This document shows positions 11,632 through 21,400 of a stretch of 64,000 bases of DNA, piece by piece. The position numbers and the translations under genes are program-made. This DNA comes from Sycon ciliatum (lineage: Eukaryota > Porifera > Calcarea > Leucosolenida > Sycettidae): NCBI RefSeq assembly GCF_964019385.1, contig NC_088645.1, forward strand, positions 43,848,173 through 43,912,172, read 5' to 3'. Under the pieces are notes generated by a model. That model searched no databases. It had not been told where the DNA came from and saw nothing but the letters and a program-made list of their open reading frames with translations. How positions within the stretch are numbered: the first letter of the stretch is position 1; each line of letters opens with the position of its first letter.

Positions 11632-12036
11632 TTAACTCTTTCACAATGGAGACTTCAGAACTGGTGCATCAACGGTGGCACCAAAAACTGTTGGTGGCGC
11701 AAGGAGAAGCTTGTCGTTTGGAGTGACAAGTGATCCCTGCTTTTCCTTGTCAGAGTCAACGATACACTTTGTTCTGTGGCATAGGGAGTAGTGTTGGAGT
11801 AGAAATTGCTGAGGAGACGTCGCGGAAGGGCGAGCCTTCCTGCGCAGGTATGACTTTGACTGTATTTCAGCATGGTCGAGTGGAAAAATTCAAAACCGTT
11901 TATTTCAAGAAAACCCCAGATCAAGGGCTTTGCACAATCGATCTACACCCCAAAGGGAACATACCTGCACATTTTGAGCGAAATCGGAGACATTGACTTG
12001 CACACACACTTTGTATTGTCAGCCATGCTCTCTTAA
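11632..12036 (+). mobile_element. piggyBac-type MITE, simple copy
   Basis: Begins TTAACTCTTTC, ends GCTCTCTTAA, and shares most of its length with the centre and right arm of the foldback copy at 505-1811, with an internal deletion of about 330 bp relative to that arm. TTAA is present at both ends. Confidence 0.55.
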
Positions 12037-12044
12037 CAATGTTC

Positions 12045-12180
12045 TCGTTTTCCTAGGCAATTCCCAACATGTGTTAACGCCTTTTTACAGGGAGATCTAG
12101 AAATAATTTGGTTGAGTGAAATTGAGCTGGTGAACTAGACAGGCGACAAGCCAGTGGCAGAACAAGAGCAGCAGAGACTT
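12045..12180. repeat. Dispersed repeat shared with 30005-30115
   Basis: Shares with the later copy the words AATTCCCAACA, GCGCCTTTT-like, AGGGA and AGCTGGTGAACTAGACA in the same order. Probably the 3' end of a retroelement read on the minus strand. 12181-12485 contains nothing else recognisable except duplicated TGCACAGT/CATGACTACCACA words. Confidence 0.5.
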
Positions 12181-12485
12181 GCTCACTGGTGGTGAAAAAG
12201 GCTGCCTCAAAGCTTTGCGACCCACCAGACTGTGGTAGTCATGCATTGTACATCACGGCTGTAGTACTGATGTGCACAGTCATGGTAACAGTGCATTGCG
12301 AAATGCTCTTGGCCATATGCTGCTGTTGAGCTGGTTTTACAGATGAAGAATCTAAGAGACACACTGGCTGGTTGTCTATTCTTTCCGTAGTACTACAGCT
12401 GTGATGCACAGTGCATGACTACCACACAGACCACGTAGCAAATCACACAACACACTCATAATGATGCAGTGCATGCCATTCGTAC

Positions 12486-12632
12486 TTTTGCAACCGCTAG
12501 TTGAAGAGTGGAACTGGCTAGCACTGGTGCAAGAGTCACACTTCTCTCCAGTGTACCCTGGCTTGCATTGACAAATTCCTGTTCCATTAGCACAGGTGCT
12601 GTCCGTTGATCCGAACGGAGAACAATGGCACT
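12486..12632 (-). CDS. Laminin-type EGF module exon
   Basis: Exon of 147 bp, phase 1 at both ends, the usual one-module exon. The acceptor is GCTCTGCAG before AG TGC CAT TGT; the proposed donor is A followed by GTACGA. The module reads ECHCSPFGS, then CANGTGICQCKPGYTG and EKCDSCTS, matching the C-x-C...C...G-x-C-x-C-K-x-G-Y-x-G-x-x-C-x-x-C pattern of laminin EGF domains. The donor is weaker than the acceptor. It is likely part of the same transcript as 15254-15772 (phase 1 to phase 1). Confidence 0.7.
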
Positions 12633-13598
12633 CTGCAGAGCGAAATGAAAATGGCACAAATATCACAGCCCAGGGAAATTGGACATATTTTGGGGCCATC
12701 CGAAATTAATGATAATTTTCACGAAACGAAAAAGTTTAGTTATGACCCTCCCCTCACCCCCCACTCCCTCTTGAACAAAAAAACATTATTGACTTGACAG
12801 GTAGAATGGACTGATGTTTCAACTATCGATATATTTTTCATAACGAAACTCTCCTCAACCCCCCCCCCCCATGAACGAAACCTTTTCTCTTCGTGAAAAA
12901 GATCGATATTTACGGATGGCCCCTTAGTAAATTTTCTGGCTATCTCCTATCTCCTGCTGTTTCTTGAATTATAACAGTTACATGCCAGTTACATTACAAA
13001 TCAGTATAAAAAAGTGGTGGACACCACGCAACTGCATTGTATAGAGGGGGGGGGGGGGGTGGTGTCCACTGACAACCGCTCTATTCACTTGCTATCCACT
13101 CGAGGGTGAATAGCAACTGAATAGAGCATCTGTCAGTTGACACACCCCCTTTCCGCATTGTAAATGGGTTTGTCTGTTTGCTTGTGTCCACTAAATGAGA
13201 GGGAAAAGAAAGTCCTGGATGAGTATGGTGGTATTTTTCAGGTGCGGACCCTCGTCCGTCTGTTTGCATCCTGCTTGCCTACTGTTATAATATGCATGTT
13301 GCTTTGAGCCCTTTGGAGACCGTACTACTCATGTATCCCTACCAATGTACAGTGCAAACTTTTCAAACACAACCTGGTGTGACTCGGCTGCACCGCTGGC
13401 AACTTGCATGATCAAAAATGTCTATCGGGATAAGAACCTACTCGGTTAAAAATACTGACAGCGATCCAAGGCGGAGTTACGGGAGTTCTGGTTTACGTAA
13501 ACAAGCAGTGTGCTCCACTGGAGTTTTGATTTATGAAACTTATCTCTTGACCTCGAATAAAGGTCTCTTTTAAAATGCGATTAGAAATTTTTATTACC
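12633..13598. other. Inferred intron, no gene recognised
   Basis: Contains homopolymer C and G tracts (near 12860 and 13049) flanked by partly complementary sequence (CCCTCCCCTCACCCCCC and the GTGGTGTCCACTGACA words around the G tract). Otherwise unremarkable. Confidence 0.5.
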
Positions 13599-13640
13599 AC
13601 ACGGTTTCGGACCTGGTCCATCATCAAGTCGATACATGGC
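13599..13640 (-). ncRNA. Decayed hammerhead-like motif
   Basis: On the minus strand TTGATGA, a GGAC/GTCC hairpin with loop CAG, and CGAAAC are spaced as in a hammerhead, but the first core C is T and the position before the cleavage site is G. It resembles the PLE-type hammerhead relics seen elsewhere in this window. Confidence 0.35.
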
Positions 13641-13919
13641 AAGATCCATTACATAGGTAATGAACTGTGTGTACGAAGACAATATCAACACAGCATGAAG
13701 ATTGAACATGATAATGTGCGATGTTTTTAGGGAAATAGTGTGGAACAAATGCCCGTAACTTTACTATCCGTGTATCGATTTTCAATCGTTTTTTTCATGT
13801 GATTCGTACATCTTCTGGCTACAAGAATCTGTTGATAACTCAAAACGCACAAAATCGGGATAACGTCCCTTTTCACTTGCTCTGGCTCAGATGATCTCGA
13901 CAAGAAACTGTGGGCTTGA

Positions 13920-14025
13920 GTGCATCCTTTCAGAGTGTGACGAAGGCAAGTTACGTAATGAAGGCAGCGTGACGCGCACTGACCCTTTAACCACATGTGC
14001 ATTCTCTGGTTTATGCACTTTTGAT
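13920..14025. repeat. Dispersed repeat shared with 24955-25055
   Basis: The block containing GAAGGCAAGTTACGTAATGA and GACGCGCACTGACCC occurs in both places in the same orientation with about 90 percent identity by eye, and part of it recurs near 23915. Origin unknown. Confidence 0.75.
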
Positions 14026-14282
14026 AATATCATATGGTGACAAGAGATTTGCGATGAAAGTCACAAGAAAATGACGTTTAAACCGATTAGGTACTTGGTC
14101 CGGCTCATCGCAATTGTCGCTTATCTATCGCCACTAAGAACAGGAGTTTTTTTTACCGCTCTGTGAAATTTCCAGTAGGCATAGTGAGGAAGTATGATAC
14201 AAGAATACTCTCCGCCACAAGAAAAAATTTCAGCAAAGGAATCAGGTGAAGCGAGTCGAAGAAAGGAAGCAAGGTAAGCAAA

Positions 14283-14937
14283 ATGCACGAAATAAATCCG
14301 CGAAGGAGCGCGTTCTTGCACTCACACTCTTACAGGTCCAGAGTTCATCCAACTCTGCATCACTCGAGCTGCCGCGCCGTTACACGAGCTGACATTTGCT
14401 GGTGTCTAGCTGCTGGTGTAGACGGAGTATCTCTTGCTTTCTCACTCAGACTCAGGCTGTCGTATGGCAGCAATGGGAAAGGAACAGCTGTGGCTGTCAC
14501 TTCGGTGCTTGAAGGAACCGTGGGCAGTGTGACCTGTGTGTCTCCACAGCGTGTTTCAACAAAGCCTTCGAGGCATACGGCCTCTCCAGACAGCTGTCAT
14601 ACGGTCCGCTGGATACGCTGACCACGACTCTTGTGACGCTGCTGCTAGGTCCACCAAGCAAGGAACAACAACCGTCGGCCGGGCGCATCGCATCAAAAAC
14701 ACCTTTCTTCTTCAGCATGACGCTCATGCGGCTCGTACTCCTCTGCCGTGCACGCATGCCTGTCACGCTCTCCAGGATGTCAGTTGCCCCTGCCACAGTT
14801 CCGGTCTTCGGGTCGCTGCGCGCTTGGCTTTTGGCAACACAGACAGTGAATGGCCAGATTCCCACTTCCCAAAAAAGTCAAACACATCGCGATTCAAAGT
14901 GCTAGTCGCGATCATTTTTCTTTGGTGCCTCCTTTGA
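14283..14937. other. GC-rich segment with overlapping ORFs, unassigned
   Basis: Base composition rises and open frames of 90-133 codons appear on both strands (14283-14621 and 14536-14937 on +, 14497-14865 on -). I recognise no domain. It could be an exon of the minus-strand gene, a gene fragment or a decayed element. The minus frame contains no EGF-like cysteine pattern. Confidence 0.25.
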
Positions 14938-15253
14938 TCTTGCCATCACAACCTCCCAAGCAAAAGTAAGTTAGATATCGTGATCGGACTGGGTTTTACC
15001 TGTCAAAAGGTGCGTGGGAGATGAGCGACATTTGCGATGAGCCGGACCAAGTATTGTTGTTTTTGTGTCATGGTGTGACTGCGCACTGCACACTTGTTCT
15101 AGCACTACTAGGATTCCTGTCACCACATCACCTGCTCAGTTGACACTTAAGCTTGAATTCGCAGACATGATCTCTTAACTGGTAGGTTAAGAACTCTGTG
15201 CGGGGAGCTGTGGACACAAATCAACATGAATTCAAACAAACAAAAAAGTTTAC

Positions 15254-15772
15254 CTTGGCAATCCGAGTTGGGGTCAAATACCACACATGGTGGCTTTGCC
15301 AGTGTAGTATCTGGTATGAAGTAACCCTTTGCACACCCATAGCATTGCCTTCCACCATACCCAGGTTTGCATCTGCACTGTCCAGTAGTAATGTAACAGT
15401 GGTTGCCACGGGCACGTGTACTGCTACACGCACAAGGTATGCAGTCCTTTCCTGATTGGTAGTGGCCCAGACTACAAGACTGACATCTGCGACCGGAATA
15501 TTTGTCCAGGCAATTACAAATACCACTATTCATGTCACATGTATTATTGGCTTGAGTAGTGTTAGCCACACATGCACATGGGGTGCAGGAGTCTAGATGA
15601 GTAGATGCTATGTAACTGCCATCAGAGCACACATCACAGCGTGTGCCATTTACGTGGTCTCTGCAAAGACACGCTCCACTGTTAGGGTCGCAGCTCCTCG
15701 CTCCGTTTGCATCGCAAGAACACTTCACACACTCGGTTCCATTGTGTCTGTAGACATGTGGACACGGTATGA
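15254..15772 (-). CDS. Laminin-type EGF exon, about three modules
   Basis: Exon of 519 bp (173 codons), phase 1 to phase 1. The acceptor is a long pyrimidine tract ending CCAG before TC ATA CCG TGT; the donor is CAAG then GTAAAC. The protein has three to four cysteine-rich modules: CSCDANGARSCDPNSG with CDVCSDGSY; CACVANTTQ with CNCLDKYSGRRCQSCSLGHY; CACSSTRARG with CRCKPGYGGRQCYGCAKGYF. This is the laminin EGF pattern of eight cysteines per module, as found in laminin, usherin, attractin and similar extracellular proteins. Splicing in frame to 12486-12632 adds another module. The gene's 5' end is not identified in the window. Confidence 0.85.
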
Positions 15773-15925
15773 CTGGACAGTTCCAAACAAAGACAAGAAC
15801 ACGCAACAAAGAATCAGACTTGCACATTGGACGCAAAACCTCAGGGAACAACTGAGTCTCAGCAGTGTCTAAGAATTGCAGCACACAGGAGTATAATTCG
15901 TTTCAAAAGCCGTTGGCTCGGCTGG

Positions 15926-15997
15926 TATTGCTTGTCTGGTATTGCTTGTCTGGTATTGCTTGTCTGGTATTGCTTGTCTGGTATTGCTTGTCTGTCG
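15926..15997. repeat. 14-bp tandem repeat
   Basis: About five head-to-tail copies of TGGTATTGCTTGTC with no visible differences. Confidence 0.9.
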
Positions 15998-16550
15998 AGT
16001 GCCATAACTATAACTATGAATATTTACCCTATCGCTTTGGCAATTTTTGCAATCGCAAGCTGAGAGCTTTCTCTTCGACCCATATATTTTCATTGAGAGG
16101 TTCGAGTAAAAATTCACGGTGTTACGATCAATCGCTCCACCAACAAACTACTCTGGTTAACGCTCTCTGGTTAACGATCATGGACAGATGCATGATACCA
16201 TATGTTTTGTTTATGCGGGCAATATGCCACCTGTTTATATTACTAAATTGGCTTTATTATTTTCACTCACGTTGTCATGACAATGTGAGGTAAGAACCCC
16301 ATCACCAGGCTAAAAGAGACTAAGCGGGATGAGACAAAATTAGAAAGATGGCCAACAAAATGAAACCCAAGTGGATTGTAAAAACAATAGCAAAAACAGC
16401 AAAAGGAGGAAGAAAAGAAATCCACGGCATACCGAAACGGCAAGGGATTAATCAGGTTGCGATAGTCATCATGCTGCACATTCACGGCTGCCAAAACAAA
16501 TGCGTTGCTAGAAGTGTGTACGGACTAACCAGAACCGTATCATGAGGAGC
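15998..16550. other. No gene recognised
   Basis: Around 16150-16200 a short frame reading ALWLTIMDRCM weakly resembles the C-terminus of the RTE-like LINE, but nothing else supports it. Confidence 0.4.
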
Positions 16551-16823
16551 CTAATGACGTATGCCAAGGAACGACTTTGCAGTGTTCGATGTGCCCAGGA
16601 TAGCATTTGGCTGGGCTTTTTCAATGCGCAGAGTGCCTGCCAATGCCAACACAAAGTCTGAAAGTGACACACCAGTCAGACCACCAAGCGCTTCAACTAC
16701 CAGGGGCACAACCCGGACATCATCCACATGCCAGATATGCCGCAGCTCTTGGCAAAGGGGAGCATACTTTGTGAGCTTTTCGTAGAGTTTTGTGGGCACC
16801 TTTATGATCCAAGGGAACGACAT
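16551..16823 (-). pseudogene. LINE reverse transcriptase C-terminal relic
   Basis: The 90-codon minus frame reads FPWIIKVPTKLYEKLTKYAP, then LCQELRHIW, VVPLVVEALGG and NAILGTSNTAKSFLGI. This matches the conserved tail of a non-LTR RT group with the pattern D-x-P-x-D...EK..KY..L..EL...W...VPVVIGALG...LLGTA.ILR..L.I. The body upstream (higher coordinates) is disrupted by frame changes and a TTATTA tract near 16905-16920. Confidence 0.65.
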
Positions 16824-17220
16824 CCATCAGTAGCATCTGTGCTGGACCGCAACACCAAATCTGGACGGGTATGGTGCACTTGCATATCACATGAGATATT
16901 ATTGGAATAATTATTATTATCCATAAGCACTTGGTCAAACGCCGGAGATTGGACCCACCGGGCATCCAAAGGTGGGGTGTGACAATTTGACAAAATTAAT
17001 GCGTGTAGTGTGACGATACAATGTGTGTGTAGAGACAAAGACGAACATTACGATATGTATTTGTTCTGGTGACATCTGTCATCAGTGTGTCTTGCCTCTT
17101 ACCGCATTGCAGCTTTGTAGTCCGCTTCCATTGTCCTTGTTCTATATTCTGTGTTTTATTTATTTTCGTGAGACTTGAATTCGCGCCGTGAGTTTCTGGA
17201 ATACTCAAGCGAATCACGTC

Positions 17221-17400
17221 AACAACGTTTAGTAATCTTGTCCAGCCGTTTGCTGGCAAGGATGATGACGACCTAGAGGAGCTCTGCGCCATGTTGGACA
17301 CCGGGTCGGCTCGCACGTTGGTGTCATCGAGCTTCGCACTTGCTGCTAAGCTGAGTAGCAATGTAGCATCGATGAAGGAGGAGAGGCGGCTTGCCCTGGA
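17221..17400 (+). pseudogene. Older gypsy-like element: protease part, left of insertion
   Basis: Open frame with an aspartic protease active site (LDTGSARTLV; the codons start at 17297) after an acidic linker. It is cut at CTGGA by the chromovirus insertion and resumes at 22486 in the same frame, so the chromovirus is the younger insertion. Confidence 0.75.
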
Positions 17401-17583
17401 TGTAACAGTTTTCCCCTGTTCTCTATAACTTTACACTCCCTCGCACCTCATGCGTCTTACGCCTGTCTATTAGCACCTTCATTGGCGCCATTGCCACATG
17501 TATACTATCACATTTTGCATATAACTGGTCGAGGCACGCTCAACCAGGCCTCTTACTTTTCAAGTTTGATTAAACCTGTTACA
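17401..17583 (+). repeat. 5' LTR
   Basis: 183 bp starting TGTAACAG and ending CTGTTACA, a short inverted terminal word. It matches the 3' LTR base for base as read. The LTR is very short for a gypsy element, and no TATA box is obvious. Confidence 0.95.
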
Positions 17584-17584
17584 C

Positions 17585-17602
17585 TGGTAGCAGAGGATGG
17601 TT
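17585..17602 (+). promoter_or_regulatory. Primer binding site, tRNA-iMet
   Basis: TGGTAGCAGAGGATGGTT starts one base after the 5' LTR and is complementary to the 3' end of animal initiator tRNA-Met (including CCA) over all 18 positions, from my knowledge of that tRNA. It also overlaps the proposed gag ATG at 17597. Confidence 0.85.
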
Positions 17603-18436
17603 ACTACTCTGCTTTTGGCAGGTGTTCTGGTCGCTCTGCTTACGCTCCTCGTACTCGTCGTTCGGCTGATAAACGATATCAAGACCGCTCAGCGTGTTAG
17701 CCAAGGAAACCGAACGATACATCCGAACTCGGAACCGTGGGAGCCAACACACCGCCTTACGAAAGAGCCGCCTGTGTTTGGAGGAGATTCCGCTACATTC
17801 AAAGAATGGACGTTTGCAATGGACATGGCCCTACGGTCGTTGGCACTCCCAAATGCGGCACAGAGGGTCGACTACGCGGCAGGATTTTTGACTGGAAACG
17901 CTCGTCTTTGGTTGATAGCGGCATTGGAAGCTAACCAAGTGTTTTCCGACTGGCCTGCTCTGAAAGCGGCACTTGGCGATGTGTACGGACCACGGCACAA
18001 CGAGGAAACATCGCGTATGGGACTAATTTCCGCAGCGCAGCGCGGGTCGCTGGACGCATACATTGCTGCTTTCACTCGCCTCAGCCTGCAAGTGCCGGAA
18101 ATCGACCACCACACCAGAGCGCTGCTGTTCGTCAGGGGTCTAGTGCCGCACATCCAGCGACAGGTCATGCGTGAGCATCCACGTACCCTGGAGCAAGCTG
18201 TCATGGCAGCAAACACCGTGGAGCAGTCGTCAGGGCCACCGGCGTCGGGGCCACCAGCCAGTAGAGAGTCGCGTTCCGTGCCCAGCTTCCGTGGTCAGGG
18301 CCTCCGCAAGCTGACGGACCAAGAGCGTGTCCAACTGCGAGCAATGGGACACTGCTTTGCTTGCAGGAAGCCAGGCCACCTCGCTAAAGACTGTACTGAG
18401 GGTGGACAGCGCTACCCAAACGCTGGTCGCCAGTAA
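17597..18436 (+). CDS. gag: Gag polyprotein of chromovirus
   Basis: 279 residues. The N-terminus is hydrophobic (about residues 3-20). The central capsid-like region includes FGGDSATFKEWTFAMDM and VYGPRHNEETSRMGL, as in the retrotransposon gag family. A zinc knuckle CFACRKPGHLAKDC (CX2CX4HX4C) lies near residues 254-267 and should bind nucleic acid. The ATG overlaps the primer site, so a slightly later start cannot be ruled out. The stop is TAA, and pol is in the -1 frame. Confidence 0.92.
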   Translation: MVTTLLLAGVLVALLTLLVLVVRLINDIKTAQRVSQGNRTIHPNSEPWEPTHRLTKEPPVFGGDSATFKEWTFAMDMALRSLALPNAAQRVDYAAGFLTGNARLWLIAALEANQVFSDWPALKAALGDVYGPRHNEETSRMGLISAAQRGSLDAYIAAFTRLSLQVPEIDHHTRALLFVRGLVPHIQRQVMREHPRTLEQAVMAANTVEQSSGPPASGPPASRESRSVPSFRGQGLRKLTDQERVQLRAMGHCFACRKPGHLAKDCTEGGQRYPNAGRQ

Positions 18437-21400
18437 GAAAGGGGGTGCGCTTACTGGCGACGACCCAAGCGCCCACGCCGATACCAGTCGCTAACCGGTT
18501 CGGAGCTCTGGAGGTTGAAGACGTTGCTCTCCAGGAACCTACGGAGCCGGAGACACCCATAGCTGTAGGAAATTGTCCCGTTGCAGAAAGGTGTCATGTC
18601 AGCAACGTCAGCGTCGGCAATGAACCTGAACACGACCTACTGCGCATACAGGGAAGAATCGGCGGTCGCCGTGCAGTGATGCTGATAGATTCCGGTTCGA
18701 CGCATGACTTCATTGCAGACAGTTTTGTTCGAAAGCATCATCTTGACACGGATGCAAGCTCAGCAGTGCTGAGCGTAACATTGGCGGACGGCTCGACCAG
18801 CGAGGTCCCGCAGATTTGCACACGCACGCTAAGGGTGACAGTCGGGGGCTTCAGTGAGGAACAGCACTTTACTGTGTATCCCCTGACTCGCTACGACGCT
18901 ATTCTTGGCAAGCCGTGGCTTACAAGGAACAACCCCAGCATCAACTTCCGTACGAACGAAGTTCAGTTGGACGGTGAGCCCTTTGTTGCCAAATTGCCTT
19001 CAGCTAACCCGCCGACAGCCGACCGGCCATCTGTGGAAAGCATGTTTATCAGTGGCCGACAAGCTCGTCATGCCCTGAGGAGTGGAGCCGAGGGGTTTCT
19101 TGCATGGGTCACTGCTGCAAACGAGGAGAATCGTTCCGGGCCACAACTCCAGGAATCAGAGCAACAAGACATCCAGAACCTGCTCAAGAGGTACCAGGAT
19201 TTATTTCCAGACGAGCTGCCGAATGAGCTTCCACCGAAGAGACCAGTCGACCATGAAATCCAGATAGAAGATGGAGCCAGACCACCGTCTCGACCCGCCT
19301 ACCGCCTGCCGAAACCAGAGATGGACGAGCTCCAGTCACAGCTATCAGAATTACTTGAGAAGGGATTCATTGAGCCAAGTAAGTCGCCATACGGTGCACC
19401 TGTGTTTTTTGTGAAAAAGTCGGATGGTACTCTGAGAATGGTGTGCGATTGGCGAGAATTGAATAGAATTACGATCAAAAACAAAGCTTGTCTTCCTAAT
19501 ATTGATGACTTATTCGACACGATCCAGGGCAGTGCATATTTCTCCAAGTTGGACTTGCGGTCAGGCTACAATCAAATCAGAATTCAAGACTCGGATGTTT
19601 CTAAGACGGCCATTAACACGCCGTTCGGCCACTTCCAATTTAGAGTCATGGGATTCGGGCTGACTAATGCCCCGGCCACCTTTCAGTCACTCATGAACTC
19701 TATTCTGCAACCGCATCTCCGAAAATTCGTTGTAGTATTCTTGGATGACATTCTAGTTTTCAGCAAGACCTGGGAAGATCATCAGCATCATCTTCAAACA
19801 GTTCTAGAAACACTTAGAAATAGTGAGCTGTATTGCAAACAGTCTAAATGCGAATTCGGCGTGAGAGAAGTTCTCTTCTTGGGGCATAAAATCAACGGCA
19901 CATCAATTTCCCCTGATCCCAAGAAGATAAGTGCTGTGGAAACATGGCCAACTCCGTCGTCAGTAACTGATGTGAGGAAGTTTCTTGGCTTTGCAAACTA
20001 TTTCCGAAGGTTCATAGACCGACACTCGACCATCTCTCGTCCATTAGAAGAAATCACCGGAAAAAATTCACGCTTTGAATGGAGCGCTGCTAGACAGAAG
20101 GCATTCGAGTCTCTAAAATCAGCATTACTCGAGGCGCCAGTGTTGCAACTGGCCGATGTTGAGAAAAGCTTCATGGTAGAAACTGACGCAAGTGACTTTG
20201 CCGTGGCGGGTGTGCTCCTGCAGCAGGGAGAAGATATGGATTTGCATCCCGTAGCCTATTGTAGTCGGAAACTGTCAGCTGCAGAACGCAACTATACTGC
20301 GGCCGAGAGGGAAACGTTGGCTGTGGTATTTGCATTAAAGTGCTGGAGAATCTATCTATTCCGCCACTTTGACCTGATGACTGATAATATGGGTGTTGTC
20401 TATTTACGAACCAAACCGACTCTCACCAAGCGTGAGGCAAGATGGGTAGAGTTTTTAGCTGACTATGACTTTACGGTCTTTCACAAACCAGGAAAGAAAA
20501 ACATTGCCGACCCGCTTTCACGCCGTCCAGATCTGTTCAGTGATTCTGAAATAGGCGGGTCATCCTATCCTCCTAACATTCAGTTGAATGCCATAGAGCA
20601 TACCCTAGAGATTAATCCAGACTTAGCGCAGTTAATTGTAAGCGGTTACAAGTGCGACAAGGATCTTGCTCCCATTATCAGGAGACTGAAAAATTCAAGC
20701 CATGACAATCTGCACGACCGTTACCTTCTAAATGAAACACCCGGTTATCTTTATCTCAGATCTTCACCACAGAACAGGTTATGCATTCCAAAGAGTAGCA
20801 AACTCCGACTCGCCCTGCTTCAAGAATACCATGACTGTGTGACTGCGGGGCATCCCGGTCGAGATCGCACCTATTTCAGACTCTCTAGATATTTCTATTG
20901 GCCCAGAATGGGACTGGATGTAAAGGCGTTTGTCAAGTCATGTGACGTCTGCCAACGAGTTAAAGGCGGCCAGCTAAAAACTGGTCTCTTGCAGAATTTA
21001 CCAGTGCCCAGTCAGCCGTGGGCGGATATCTCGATGGATTTTATCATGGGTTTGCCTAGGACCGATACAGGTCATGATGCTATATATGTATTTGTAGACC
21101 GCTTGACAAAGTGTGTACATTTAGCACCTACTTCCTCTACTATTGACGCTAAAGGAAGTGCTGATCTGTATATCCAACATGTATTTCGACTTCATGGTTT
21201 GAGTTCTAGTATTGTATGTGATCGTGATCCAAGATTTACGGCAGCATTTTTTCAGGAATTGTTTGATCGCTTAGGAACGAAACTAGCATTTAGTACTGCC
21301 AATCACCCTCAGACAGATGGCCTAACTGAACGAGTAAACAGAATAGTAGAGGATGTGCTGAGGGCTTTTGTAAATCATAAACAAGATAACTGGGATATGC

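Noticed and set aside
16150-16200. LINE C-terminus (ALWLTIMDRCM)
   Set aside because: The match is about ten residues with no flanking support.
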